NCBI GenBank assembly: GCA_023251835.1
Contig: JAHEXZ010000023.1
Location: 1 to 64,000 of the forward strand
Length of the DNA stretch: 64,000 bases
Reading direction: 5' to 3'
Source of the DNA: Bacteroidota bacterium
Lineage (GTDB): Bacteria; Bacteroidota; Bacteroidia; 2-12-FULL-35-15
How positions within the stretch are numbered: position 1 is the stretch's first letter; every line of letters starts with the position of its first letter. A program made the translations under genes and the position numbers. Shown here one piece after another: positions 20,667-30,540 of the stretch. The notes under the pieces are model-generated. The model saw only the letters and a program-made list of their open reading frames with translations, had not been told where the DNA came from and did no database searches.

Positions 20667-20892
20667 GTTGTATAAAAAAACGGTATTGATGTTAAGCATG
20701 CTGGTCGTATCGGTAATTGCGTTTGCCCAAGATAAATGCCAAAGAACTGAAATGGCTGATGGGCTCTATCAATCCGGTAAAATATATGTTGTTGTTACAG
20801 TTCTTTCTATCATATTTGTTGGAATAGCCGGTTATCTGGTTACGCTCGACAGGAAAATAGGAAAGTTGGAAAAAGAAATTAAAAACAAATAG
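20659..20892 (+). CDS. CcmD-like small membrane protein
   Basis: 77 aa, signal/TM plus YLVTLDRKIGKLEKEIKNK tail; overlaps ccmC by 8 bp in the ccm operon. Confidence 0.75.
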   Translation: MNKLYKKTVLMLSMLVVSVIAFAQDKCQRTEMADGLYQSGKIYVVVTVLSIIFVGIAGYLVTLDRKIGKLEKEIKNK

Positions 20893-20919
20893 TCGAAGTA
20901 TAGTTATGTTTAAAAAATT

Positions 20920-21318
20920 ATGAAAAAAGTACATATTATAGGAATAATCATTATTGCTGTTGCAATTGGTGCAATTCTCACTACATTGAATAATACGAGC
21001 ACGTATGCAAATTTTTCTGAGGCTGCACAATCTCCCGGAAGTGAATATCATGTGGTTGGCAAATATAATAAAGATAAGGAAAGTATATATGATCCTCAGG
21101 TAAATGCTAATCTTTTTACATTTTATATGATTGACAACCAGGGAACGGAAAAGAAGGTAATCCTGAATAAAAACAAGCCTCAGGACTTTGAGCGTTCTGA
21201 ACAAATAGTGTTAATTGGTAAAATGCAGGGCGAAGAATTTATTGCCTCCGATATTTTAATGAAATGCCCGTCTAAATACAATGATGGCAAACCTCAGGAA
21301 ACTGCTGATAATAAATAG
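20920..21318 (+). CDS. ccmE: Cytochrome c maturation protein CcmE
   Basis: TM anchor plus OB-fold-like YHVVGKYNKDKE...TFYMIDNQGTEKKVILNKNKPQDFERSEQIVLIGKMQGEEFIASDILMKCPSKY. Confidence 0.88.
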   Translation: MKKVHIIGIIIIAVAIGAILTTLNNTSTYANFSEAAQSPGSEYHVVGKYNKDKESIYDPQVNANLFTFYMIDNQGTEKKVILNKNKPQDFERSEQIVLIGKMQGEEFIASDILMKCPSKYNDGKPQETADNK

Positions 21319-21421
21319 AGAGTTGTAGAGTTGGAAACGTAGGGTTTTTTTGGGGAAGCCTTCAATTACTACTCTTAAATCCTTCACCAAATCATCAATT
21401 CACTAAATCTAAAATTAAATA

Positions 21422-23851
21422 ATGGAATACATAGGTGAGCATTTATGGATAGGTAAGATTGGTAATGTATTCGTTATTCTTTCATTTGCTTTCGCTTTAT
21501 TAGCAAGTATCAGTTATTTTTTTGCCTCTAAAGATAATGATGAAACTCCTGCCTGGAAACGTTTGGCACGCATCGCCTTTCGTATCCATAGTATATCCGT
21601 TATAGGGATTGTTGTCACCTTATTTATCATGCTCTATAACCATTATTTTGAGTTTGAGTATGTATGGCACCACAGTAATAAAGAAATGCCGCTTCGGTAT
21701 ATACTATCCTGTTTTTGGGAAGGGCAGGAGGGGAGCTTTCTTCTATGGACTTTCTGGCATGTGACTCTGGGTCTTATTTTACAACAAACCTCCAGAACAT
21801 TTGAAGCACCTGTAATGGCTACTATCTCATTGGTTCAGGTGTTTTTAGCATCTATGCTATCAGGCGTTTTTATTTTGGGTCATCGTATAGGCAGTAATCC
21901 TTTTACTGTTTTACTTCGTGAACACCCTGATTTTTCTAATATCCCACTCTTTAGTAATCCAAATTATCTTGAAAAACTGGATGGACGTGGATTAAACCCC
22001 CTATTACAAAACTATTGGATGACCATTCATCCTCCTGTATTATTTCTTGGTTTTGCATTAACTGTTATTCCTTTTGCTTATGCTATTGCCGGTTTGTGGA
22101 AAAAACAATATACCGAATGGATAAAACCTGCATTACCCTGGGCTTTCTTTGGTGTGATGATTCTTGGAACCGGTGTTCTGATGGGTGGTGCATGGGCTTA
22201 CGAAGCACTGAGCTTTGGTGGTTTTTGGGCCTGGGATCCTGTTGAAAATGCTTCTCTTGTTCCCTGGCTTACTTTGGTAGGGGTGGCACATGTAATGCTT
22301 ATTAACCGTAATAGCAACCAGTCCTTATTTATTACATTTTTCTTAACTATTATCACCTTTATACTTATTCTGTACTCCACTTTTCTTACACGAAGTGGTA
22401 TTTTGGGGGAATCTTCAGTGCATGCATTTACTGATTTGGGGATGTCAGGCCAATTGTTGATATACTTATTGTTTTTTCTGCTATTAGGAATAATATTATT
22501 GATAATAAACCGGAAGCATTTTCCTAAACAAAAAGAAGAAGCCATATGGTCGCGTGAGTTCTGGATATTTGTTGGCGCTGTTGTATTACTTATCTCTTCT
22601 TTTCAGATTATTTTTTATACCTCCATGCCGGTATGGAATAAACTGTTTCATTTGAATAAAGCACCGGCAAAAGATGTAGTAAATTTTTATAATTCCTGGC
22701 AATTGCCTTTCGCATTTATTATATTGCTGTTAATAGCTGTAAGCCAGTTTTTTAAGTATAAACAAACAGATGTAAAGATTTTTTACAAAAAAATTGCTGC
22801 TTCTTTTTTTATTTCCCTGGCACTTACTTTATTTATTGCCTTTGCCCTGAATTTTAGTAAACCATTGTATTCTTTATTGCTTTTCTCTGCTGTTTTTGCT
22901 GTTACCGCCAATGCTGATTATACAATACGTGTATTAAAAGGAAAAGTAAAAAAAGCAGGAGCATCCATTGCTCATATAGGCTTTGCTTTCATATTGTTGG
23001 GTGCCTTGATTTCTACTTCTAAAAAAGATGTGATTTCCCAAAATACTTCCGGTAAAAGTATCGAAAGTCTGGGAGGACAGATGTCCAACAACGACAATAT
23101 TTTATTGACTCAGGGTGATACATTGCCAATGGGCAGGTATTATGTAACATATAGTGGTAAACGCTTTGAAGGTATCAATGTAAATTTTGATGTTGATTAT
23201 TTCATAAGAAACAATGATGGCACTTTTAAAAAGGAATTTTCCTTAGCCCCTTTGGTCCAGACAAATCCACGTATGGGAAATGTTGCAGAACCGGATACGC
23301 GCCATTTCCTGACTTTTGATGTGTATACCCACGTTACTTATGCTGATTTGGAGAGTTTGAAAGAGAAAGCAAATGAAACCACAGATGAATATGCACCGGC
23401 AAAAAACTATACAATGAAAAAGGGGGATACCATTTTTTCCTCAAATGCCATCATTATTTTAGATTCCCTTACTACTGCCATTGATAAAGAAAAATATGCA
23501 ATAGGCAAAGAAGATATTGCAGCAATAGCTAACTTCAGTGTGTTGGATATTACTAAAAAATATCAGGCTAAACCTGTATATGTTATCCATGAAAACAGAA
23601 TACAGCCGATAGCTTCAAAAATAGATGAGTTGGGTTTACAGTTTTTGTTTTGGAAAATAAACCCTGCCAATGCTACTATCGAAATTTCATTACAGGAGAA
23701 AAAAGAGAATATCCGCGATTTTATTGTGATGCAAGCTATGATATTCCCTTACATAAATATTCTATGGATAGGATGTATTGTAATGATTATAGGCACCATG
23801 CTTGCTATTTGGGAACGAATTAAAAGAAGCAAAAGAGAATTGTTCCAATAG
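21422..23851 (+). CDS. ccmF: Cytochrome c heme lyase CcmF / CcsA family
   Basis: WWD-type motif WGGAWAYEALSFGGFWAWDPVENASLVPWL; multi-TM; LTRSGILGESSVHAF. Confidence 0.93.
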   Translation: MEYIGEHLWIGKIGNVFVILSFAFALLASISYFFASKDNDETPAWKRLARIAFRIHSISVIGIVVTLFIMLYNHYFEFEYVWHHSNKEMPLRYILSCFWEGQEGSFLLWTFWHVTLGLILQQTSRTFEAPVMATISLVQVFLASMLSGVFILGHRIGSNPFTVLLREHPDFSNIPLFSNPNYLEKLDGRGLNPLLQNYWMTIHPPVLFLGFALTVIPFAYAIAGLWKKQYTEWIKPALPWAFFGVMILGTGVLMGGAWAYEALSFGGFWAWDPVENASLVPWLTLVGVAHVMLINRNSNQSLFITFFLTIITFILILYSTFLTRSGILGESSVHAFTDLGMSGQLLIYLLFFLLLGIILLIINRKHFPKQKEEAIWSREFWIFVGAVVLLISSFQIIFYTSMPVWNKLFHLNKAPAKDVVNFYNSWQLPFAFIILLLIAVSQFFKYKQTDVKIFYKKIAASFFISLALTLFIAFALNFSKPLYSLLLFSAVFAVTANADYTIRVLKGKVKKAGASIAHIGFAFILLGALISTSKKDVISQNTSGKSIESLGGQMSNNDNILLTQGDTLPMGRYYVTYSGKRFEGINVNFDVDYFIRNNDGTFKKEFSLAPLVQTNPRMGNVAEPDTRHFLTFDVYTHVTYADLESLKEKANETTDEYAPAKNYTMKKGDTIFSSNAIIILDSLTTAIDKEKYAIGKEDIAAIANFSVLDITKKYQAKPVYVIHENRIQPIASKIDELGLQFLFWKINPANATIEISLQEKKENIRDFIVMQAMIFPYINILWIGCIVMIIGTMLAIWERIKRSKRELFQ

Positions 23852-23862
23852 CTTTTGAAAAC

Positions 23863-24822
23863 TTATTTACCTGTTAAGATATGGATACGCTGTCTGGTAA
23901 TGTTTGCTTTTCCATATTTTCTCTTAGCACTCAGAATACTTGCATTTAAGTCAAACCCTAACAACAAAATCAGGGAATTAATAAATATCCATAGCATAAT
24001 CACAATTAATGTTCCTATAGAACCATAGAGTTTATTATAATTTCCAAAATTATTTACATAGTAGGCAAACAGAACAGAAGTAATAATGGTCAGGAAAGTA
24101 GCTAATATGGAACCCGGAGAAAAAAAACGAAATCCTCTTTTACGTTTTGGCCCTAAATAATAATTAAAAGAAATAAAGCAAAAACATAAGGCTATCAGAA
24201 TAAACCATTTACCAAATAAAATCAGGTAATAAGCTACCATATCTTTTTCTATAAGATAATGTAACCCTAATTCACTGAATACAATTAAAGCAATGGCTGT
24301 TGATACCATTATGGTGGTAATAATAACCATAAATAAAGATATTAGCCGTTGTTTCAGCACAGAACGGGTTTCTATATCATGAAAGGTTTCATTAAAGGCA
24401 TTCATCATGGCATTAAAACCATTGGTTGAGAAATATAATGCCGAAACAAAACCAAAAGACAACAATCCACTGCGTTCATTTTTGATAATATCTGCAATAG
24501 TTTCTTCTGTTGCTTCAAAAGCCGATTCTGGAAGTAATGTCTGTAATAAATTAAAAAGTGAATCCTGAAAATTTTCAATAGGGATATAGGGGATAAGCGT
24601 AAATAAAAAAATAATGGAAGGAAATAATGCGAGGAAAAAACTGAAAGCCAATGACTGTGCTCTCGTAATTAAAGCTCCCTCCTGAATGCCTTGAATAAAA
24701 AATTTGCTAACAACATAAAGTGGCATACCTTCAAAGCCTGGTAAAACAATCTTTCTGCTGGCTTTAATGATTCTGTAAACCGGTTTAAACCGTATTAAAC
24801 GTCTGATTGCTTTTTGTTGCAT
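23863..24822 (-). CDS. YihY/BrkB family inner membrane protein
   Basis: ALITRAQSLAFSFFLALFPSIIFLFTLIPYIP, STNGFNAMMNAFNETF, LYGSIGTLIVIMLWIFINSLILLLGFDLNA. Confidence 0.9.
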   Translation of the reverse strand: MQQKAIRRLIRFKPVYRIIKASRKIVLPGFEGMPLYVVSKFFIQGIQEGALITRAQSLAFSFFLALFPSIIFLFTLIPYIPIENFQDSLFNLLQTLLPESAFEATEETIADIIKNERSGLLSFGFVSALYFSTNGFNAMMNAFNETFHDIETRSVLKQRLISLFMVIITTIMVSTAIALIVFSELGLHYLIEKDMVAYYLILFGKWFILIALCFCFISFNYYLGPKRKRGFRFFSPGSILATFLTIITSVLFAYYVNNFGNYNKLYGSIGTLIVIMLWIFINSLILLLGFDLNASILSAKRKYGKANITRQRIHILTGK

Positions 24823-24831
24823 TTTAGAGTT

Positions 24832-25704
24832 TTATACTATTGCTTTCAGACTCAAATCCAAACTTTTAATACTATGAGTGAGTGCTCCGATAGAAATAAA
24901 GCCAACCCCACATTTTGCATAATTTCGTATTGTTCTATAATTAATTCCTCCGGATGCTTCTGTTTCATATTTGCTGTCTATCAGCATCATCGCCTTTTTT
25001 AATTCATGAATAGTAAAATTATCTAACATAATGCGGTCTATATTTCCGGCAGTCAATATCTGGTTAACTTCGTTCAGGTTGCGAGCTTCTATCTCAATTT
25101 TTAATTTTTTATTTTTCTTTTTCAGGTAATCGTTTGCCGCCTTAATGGCTTGTGGAATACCTCCTGCATAATCAATATGATTATCCTTTATTAATATCAT
25201 ATCGTATAATCCTATTCTGTGATTTGCTCCCCCACCAATTAGTACAGCCCATTTTTCCAGGCCACGTACGGTTGGGGTTGTTTTTCGGGTGTCAATTACA
25301 CGGGCTTTGGTGCCTGCACATAATTGTATCATTTTATTAGTAGCCGTTGCAATGCCACTCATACGTTGCATACAATTTAAAACAAGACGTTCAGCGATAA
25401 GAATAGAGTGAGCTTTTCCTTCTACAGTAAACACAATATCTCCTTGTTTTACTATTGCTCCATCTTTGATAAAAACTTTCGTGTGAAGCGTTTTATCAAT
25501 ATGCTTAAAAATTTTTATAGCTAACTCCACTCCGGCTATTATTCCATCTTCTTTTACAAGCAGCTGAGCTTTTCCTTTGGCTGTTGAAGGAATACATGCG
25601 AGAGAAGTATGATCGCCATCTCCTGCATCTTCTGCTAAAGCCTGAGCAATAAATTCTTGTATATTAAACTTATAGAGGGTTTCGGGCAATAATTTTTTAC
25701 TCAT
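24832..25704 (-). CDS. nadC: Nicotinate-nucleotide pyrophosphorylase (carboxylating)
   Basis: AEDAGDGDHTSLA, LNCMQRMSGIAT, DTRKTTPTVRGLEKWAVLIGGGANHRIGLYDMILIKDNH. Confidence 0.96.
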   Translation of the reverse strand: MSKKLLPETLYKFNIQEFIAQALAEDAGDGDHTSLACIPSTAKGKAQLLVKEDGIIAGVELAIKIFKHIDKTLHTKVFIKDGAIVKQGDIVFTVEGKAHSILIAERLVLNCMQRMSGIATATNKMIQLCAGTKARVIDTRKTTPTVRGLEKWAVLIGGGANHRIGLYDMILIKDNHIDYAGGIPQAIKAANDYLKKKNKKLKIEIEARNLNEVNQILTAGNIDRIMLDNFTIHELKKAMMLIDSKYETEASGGINYRTIRNYAKCGVGFISIGALTHSIKSLDLSLKAIV

Positions 25705-26089
25705 TTTCGGTTTCGATTCTAAATTGCTGGATGAGCGTTTCTGACCCCGTAGTTTTAATCAGAAAATAAACTCTGAATTTTCCGTTAGTGGTTTCGAGTG
25801 TTCCGATAACATATTGTGAGCCGTTTTTAGGTTCACTTTTGTGAGCAACAGTATATGACTTTACAGGATGCTTTGCAAAAAAGTCCTTAAGGATCATTTC
25901 TGCCTGGCGTTTGTTATATATATCTTCCTGTGCGATTACTTTTAAATCAATATTTTCAATAAAATACTTAGAAATGTTTCCCGGATTTCCGGAACGTATG
26001 GCAGCAGCAATCCCGTCAATAACATCAGGCATAAATGCAAGAGATGATATAGAAACAGCAAGTAACAGTATGATCGCTTTTGTTTTCAT
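25697..26089 (-). CDS. DUF4783 domain protein
   Basis: IAAAIRSGNPGNISKYFIENIDLKVIAQEDIYNKRQAEMILKDFFAKHPVKSYTVAHKS; overlaps nadC start by 8 bp. Confidence 0.82.
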   Translation of the reverse strand: MKTKAIILLLAVSISSLAFMPDVIDGIAAAIRSGNPGNISKYFIENIDLKVIAQEDIYNKRQAEMILKDFFAKHPVKSYTVAHKSEPKNGSQYVIGTLETTNGKFRVYFLIKTTGSETLIQQFRIETENE

Positions 26090-26245
26090 TTTATTTTCAA
26101 ATTTATTTTAAAAAACTTTAACAAGAATTGCGCCAGAAATACAATCAGAAACAAGTAATTATTAAGTTATTGCCTATGTGGCAAAAATATAGTTTTTTTG
26201 TATAATTACGAAATGGCCATCCCTAATTAGTGTCTTGTCAAGCAT

Positions 26246-26293
26246 AAACCTGGCAGGTCTCTGAGCATACAGCTTGTCAGACCTGCCAGGTTT
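26246..26293. repeat. Perfect 15-bp hairpin AAACCTGGCAGGTCT ... AGACCTGCCAGGTTT
   Basis: Arms 26246-26260 and 26279-26293, 18-nt loop. Confidence 0.85.
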
Positions 26294-26341
26294 TACGTCA
26301 AAACAAGGTTGACTTAACATTAGTTTCGAAACCAACCAAAA

Positions 26342-26500
26342 TGAATATGGTTATTCCCTGTCTGCCTACAGGCACGCATCAGCGAACACCTGAAAATTGA
26401 CAACAAAGTAATAAAGACCATTGTCAATGAACTGTATTATCCCGAATCTCCTTTGCGAGTTTTGGGTAAAACTATAATGTTAATATTTTGTATGAAATAA
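26342..26500 (+). pseudogene. Possible remnant of an Eco57I-like (type IIG) adenine methyltransferase/restriction protein
   Basis: Stop-to-stop frame without ATG reading ...RISEHLKIDNKVIKTIVNELYYPESPLRVLG..., resembling the (D/N)(D/N)xVxKxIIxxLYYPxSPYEFSVxPVEILG motif of that family; short. Confidence 0.35.
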
Positions 26501-26580
26501 TATAAAACAGTATGCTAAATAAAGTAAATTTGAACACTTCTCAGACAATAATGATTTAAAATATCTAAGATAGTTATAAG

Positions 26581-27495
26581 ATGAAAAATATAGCAGTAAT
26601 TGGTTCCGGCACTATGGGTAATGGAATTGCTCACACATTTGCACAACAGTGTTATTCAGTTGCCCTTATTGATATTTCTCAACAAGCTTTGGAAAAGGCT
26701 ATAGCAACTATTTCTAAGAATTTAGACCGGATGGTAAGCAAAGAGCAAATTACAACGGAAGATAAAACAAAAACCCTTAAAAATATTACTACCTATACAT
26801 CTACTGCTGATGGCGTTAAAAATGCTGATCTGGTGGTGGAGGCTGCCACTGAAAGCGCAGAAATTAAACTCAATATTTTCCGTGAGTTGGATAAGGTTTG
26901 TTCCCCGGATACTATTCTGGCAAGTAATACATCTTCAATATCTATCACTAAAATTGCCTCAGTTACAAAACGTCCTGACAAAATAATCGGTATGCATTTT
27001 ATGAATCCCGTTCCTGTAATGAAACTGGTAGAAGTTATTCGTGGATATTCAACTTCTGATGCTGTAACCCGTCTGGTCATGGAAACATCTAAAAAGCTGA
27101 ATAAAATACCAGTTGAAGTAAATGATTATCCTGGCTTTGTTTCCAACAAGATATTAATGCCAATGATTAATGAAGCTATTATTACGCTTCATGAGGGAAC
27201 TGCTGGTGTGGAGGAAATTGATACCGTAATGAAACTGGGAATGGCTCATCCTATGGGACCTTTACAATTAGCTGATTTTATTGGTTTGGATGTTTGTTTA
27301 TCTATATTAAAAGTATTGCAGAATGGGTATGGTAATCCAAAATATGCTCCTTGTCCGTTATTGGTAAATATGGTAACAGCCGGACAATTGGGTGCTAAAT
27401 CCGGACACGGTTTTTATACGTATACAGCAGGTTCTAAAGAGTTAGTAGTTGCTGAACGTTTTAGAAAATTTTACGAATTGGGAACAAAGATATAG
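26581..27495 (+). CDS. 3-hydroxyacyl/3-hydroxybutyryl-CoA dehydrogenase
   Basis: IAVIGSGTMGNGIAHTFAQ, ASNTSSISITKIAS, IGMHFMNPVPVMKLVEVI, NDYPGFVSNKILMPMINEAI. Confidence 0.95.
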   Translation: MKNIAVIGSGTMGNGIAHTFAQQCYSVALIDISQQALEKAIATISKNLDRMVSKEQITTEDKTKTLKNITTYTSTADGVKNADLVVEAATESAEIKLNIFRELDKVCSPDTILASNTSSISITKIASVTKRPDKIIGMHFMNPVPVMKLVEVIRGYSTSDAVTRLVMETSKKLNKIPVEVNDYPGFVSNKILMPMINEAIITLHEGTAGVEEIDTVMKLGMAHPMGPLQLADFIGLDVCLSILKVLQNGYGNPKYAPCPLLVNMVTAGQLGAKSGHGFYTYTAGSKELVVAERFRKFYELGTKI

Positions 27496-27594
27496 TCATA
27501 CTACAGCTCAGAGTGAGTTGATAAATAAGCTGTTTCACTACATTCGTAAAATTCGGGCAAATACAGATATCTATATAGGGATCAATTCGTGAAA

Positions 27595-28230
27595 TCAAAA
27601 ATCTCCATTTTCAATTAGTTTAATGGCTTCTTCAATGGCTTTATCTTCTCCCTGTGCATCATAATCGTCTTTAAGAGTAGAGTTAAAAACTACAGCTACG
27701 CTTTGCCACATAAATGCAGAAAAGGAGCCTCTCATTTCTTTTACGATGTCATAAGTGGTTTTGCCTGTCTGACGGTCTATAAGTTTAATTAGGATACGTC
27801 CTTGTGTAATGGTTAAATTTTTTAATCGATCTCCAAATTCATCCTTTAGTTGGTTTTCGGCTAATTTCATATATCTTTTCCTGTCGTTTTCATTAGGTAT
27901 TTTTGCCAATAACTGATCATACTCTTTAAGTTTGGCCGCAGCCAGAATGGCATAGGGATATACTTTTTTTACATTATACTTAAGCCTTTCCCATTTTACT
28001 GCTTCTCTTTTATTTTTAAAAACACGGGGAACATAACACACTACTGTAGCTAAAGTGCCGTAAGGGATAGTATCACCATTGTATATAGTAGCACGTACAA
28101 TGAAACTATTGGAGGGTAACGTTAAATTCTGAATCATCTTCTTGTTAAAGGCAATAGGAGATGTATCTTTTTGTGCTCTACCATAAAAAGGAGAAAGAAG
28201 AAAAATAAATATAATAATCCATTTTGCCAT
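27595..28230 (-). CDS. DUF4294 domain protein
   Basis: NGDTIPYGTLATVVCYVPRVFKNKREAVKWERLKYNVKKVYPYAILAAAKLKEYDQLL... QGRILIKLIDRQTGKTTYDIVKEMRGSFSAFMWQSVA. Confidence 0.85.
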   Translation of the reverse strand: MAKWIIIFIFLLSPFYGRAQKDTSPIAFNKKMIQNLTLPSNSFIVRATIYNGDTIPYGTLATVVCYVPRVFKNKREAVKWERLKYNVKKVYPYAILAAAKLKEYDQLLAKIPNENDRKRYMKLAENQLKDEFGDRLKNLTITQGRILIKLIDRQTGKTTYDIVKEMRGSFSAFMWQSVAVVFNSTLKDDYDAQGEDKAIEEAIKLIENGDF

Positions 28231-28270
28231 ACAAGGCTTTTAAAGGCAAATCTTATACCCAATTAAATTA

Positions 28271-28362
28271 ATTATACTGAATCTTACTGAATTTGCAATA
28301 GCAAAGGCAGTTAGATTCAGTAATGCTGAGCTCACCGAAGCCTCATCCAGCCGAAGTATACT
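28271..28362. repeat. TTATACTGAATCTTA-family repeat, inverted relative to the copy at 30541-30670
   Basis: attatactgaatcttactgaatttgcaatagcaaaggcagttagattcagtaatgctgagctcaccgaagcctcatccagccgaag, with nested palindromes. Confidence 0.8.
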
Positions 28363-28454
28363 ATATATTCGGGCTTTTAAGACTATGTATTCACTTATAA
28401 ATTTGAAATTGCCGGGAAAAATTATGAATTATCGGAAACTAAAATTTAAAAACT

Positions 28455-29939
28455 TCACATCAACCGATTGGACTTCCATTTCGATTTTCCTGTAATTTCT
28501 AATAATTGGTTGTTTTCAGGTGTTTTTTTATCATTTATTAACTTAGCACCGAACAAGGCCGCAATAATTGCTTCTTCTTTACTTTCTGTAGTGAGCATTT
28601 CAGGAGAGAAATGGTTTTTTATAAAATGTGTATCAAAATTACCTGAAATAAATGCATTGTGTTTTAACACAAACCGGCAGAAACTTAATGTTGTTTCTAC
28701 TCCGGTTATATGATAATCGTCAATTGCTCTTATCATGCGGTTTATGGCTTCTTCTCTGTTTTTACCAAATGTTATTAATTTAGCAATCATGGGATCGTAG
28801 TATATAGGTATATCCATATCTTCTTCAAAACCATCATCAACTCTAATTCCTAAGCCCTGAGGACGTTTATAAGTAGTTAATTTTCCTATATCTGGTAAAA
28901 AATTATTGGTTGGGTCTTCGGCATATACACGAATCTCAATACTATGTCCGTTTATTTTTAAATCGTTCTGGTTAAATGACAACATTTCTCCTCTTGCTAT
29001 TTTTATCTGTTCTTTTACCAAATCAATTCCTGTGATCATTTCTGTTACAGGATGCTCTACTTGCAGGCGTGTATTCATTTCAAGAAAATAAAATTTTTTA
29101 TTTTCATCCAACAGAAACTCAACCGTACCAGCTCCTTCATAATTACATGCTTGTCCTACGTTTACAGCACATTCGCCCATCGCTTTCCTGATTTCAGGAG
29201 TTAATACCGAAGAAGGCGCTTCTTCAATCACTTTTTGATGGCGTCTTTGAATGGAGCATTCCCGTTCAAACAAATACACAATATTTCCATGCGAGTCTCC
29301 TAATATCTGAATTTCAATATGTCTTGGTCCGGCAACGTAGCGTTCAATAAATACTGAGCCATCTCCAAAAGCGGATGTGGCTTCGCTAACAGCCAGCTTC
29401 ATCTGTTCTTCAAATTCTTCGATATGTTCTACAATACGCATTCCTTTTCCACCGCCTCCTGCACTGGCTTTTATCAATAAAGGAAAACCTGTTGATAATG
29501 CTGTTTTTTTTCCTTCTTCAATACTGGTGATAGCACCATCCGATCCGGGAACCATTGGAATATTATATTTTTTTGCTGCTGCTTTTGCTGATAATTTGTC
29601 TCCCATAATATTCATTGCTTCCGGTGAAGGTCCAATAAATATAATGCCTGCTTTTTTTACTGCGGCTGCAAAGTCAGCATTTTCTGATAAGAAACCATAG
29701 CCGGGATGAATTCCATCCACACCCAGGTTTTTTGCCACTTCTATGATCTTATCTCCCAGTAGATAAGATTGACTGGATGGGGGAGGGCCAATGCATACTG
29801 CTTCATTGGCATATTTTACAAAAGGAGCATTCCTGTCGGCTTCGGAAAATACAGCTACAGTTTTAATGCCCATTTCGTGACAGGAACGCATGATACGTAA
29901 AGCAATTTCTCCTCTGTTAGCAACTAATATTTTATTCAT
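28455..29939 (-). CDS. accC: Acetyl-CoA carboxylase biotin carboxylase subunit
   Basis: MNKILVANRGEIALRIMRSCHEMGIKTVAVFSEADRNAPFVKYANEAVCIGP, HPGYGFLSENADFA, KASAGGGGKGMRIV, MNTRLQVEHPVTEMITGIDLVKEQI. Confidence 0.95.
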   Translation of the reverse strand: MNKILVANRGEIALRIMRSCHEMGIKTVAVFSEADRNAPFVKYANEAVCIGPPPSSQSYLLGDKIIEVAKNLGVDGIHPGYGFLSENADFAAAVKKAGIIFIGPSPEAMNIMGDKLSAKAAAKKYNIPMVPGSDGAITSIEEGKKTALSTGFPLLIKASAGGGGKGMRIVEHIEEFEEQMKLAVSEATSAFGDGSVFIERYVAGPRHIEIQILGDSHGNIVYLFERECSIQRRHQKVIEEAPSSVLTPEIRKAMGECAVNVGQACNYEGAGTVEFLLDENKKFYFLEMNTRLQVEHPVTEMITGIDLVKEQIKIARGEMLSFNQNDLKINGHSIEIRVYAEDPTNNFLPDIGKLTTYKRPQGLGIRVDDGFEEDMDIPIYYDPMIAKLITFGKNREEAINRMIRAIDDYHITGVETTLSFCRFVLKHNAFISGNFDTHFIKNHFSPEMLTTESKEEAIIAALFGAKLINDKKTPENNQLLEITGKSKWKSNRLM

Positions 29940-30134
29940 AATAAGATATTTCTTCCTAATCTTTAACGGAAATGTTGATGGTTTATTGATTCACAAACCT
30001 AACAAAAAATGATAACAGTAGCTAAATTAAATAAGGTTTTATAGATGGCAAAAAAAAATGGTCTGATTTTTGGAAAATGTTTTTTACAGAATAGTTACAT
30101 TTGTATTCAATTAACTCTTAAAAAATTAAAAACT

Positions 30135-30485
30135 ATGAAAAAATTTATCGCATTATTTGCAGTATTGGCATTTTTGCTAAACACAGTTGTTGCTCAGGAG
30201 GCTAATAAAGCAAAGACAACCCCTGAACCTAAAAAAGCAGTTCAAAAAGAAAAAATAAAAAAAGAGGAAAAAGCAGAAAAAATTAACAAAGAAGAAAAAA
30301 CAACAAAAACAGATGAAGGCAGAACTTCAAACCAGGATGCGCACATGAAACAAAACGGAACTCCTGATAAACGTTACAAAGAGAACAAAGAGCCTAAGAA
30401 AGAAGTTGTCGGTCCAACCAAAAAAGATGGAACACAAGATATGCGATACAAAGAAAATAAAGAGAAGGAAGTAAAGAAAAAATAA
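30135..30485 (+). CDS. Secreted Lys/Glu-rich low-complexity protein with KDGTxDxRYKENK repeats
   Basis: Signal peptide MKKFIALFAVLAFLLNTVVAQ; NGTPDKRYKENKEPKKE and KDGTQDMRYKENKEKE. Start trimmed from 30045; a TACATTTG box (30096-30103) lies inside the longer ORF. Confidence 0.7.
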   Translation: MKKFIALFAVLAFLLNTVVAQEANKAKTTPEPKKAVQKEKIKKEEKAEKINKEEKTTKTDEGRTSNQDAHMKQNGTPDKRYKENKEPKKEVVGPTKKDGTQDMRYKENKEKEVKKK

Positions 30486-30502
30486 TAGCTGTTTTCATAA
30501 AC

Positions 30503-30533
30503 AAAAAATCTGCAGTAAAAGGCAGATTTTTTT
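30503..30533 (+). terminator. Rho-independent terminator
   Basis: AAAAAATCTGC-agtaaaag-GCAGATTTTTTT immediately after the 30485 stop. Confidence 0.75.
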
Positions 30534-30540
30534 GTTTATA

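Noticed and set aside
20692-21204. 170-aa minus-strand ORF in the ccm operon
   Set aside because: Spans ccmD and ccmE in antisense, no domain recognisable.
23863-24822. RNase BN annotation for the YihY/BrkB gene
   Set aside because: The old RNase BN label is a known misannotation of this family; only membrane-protein family membership is supported.
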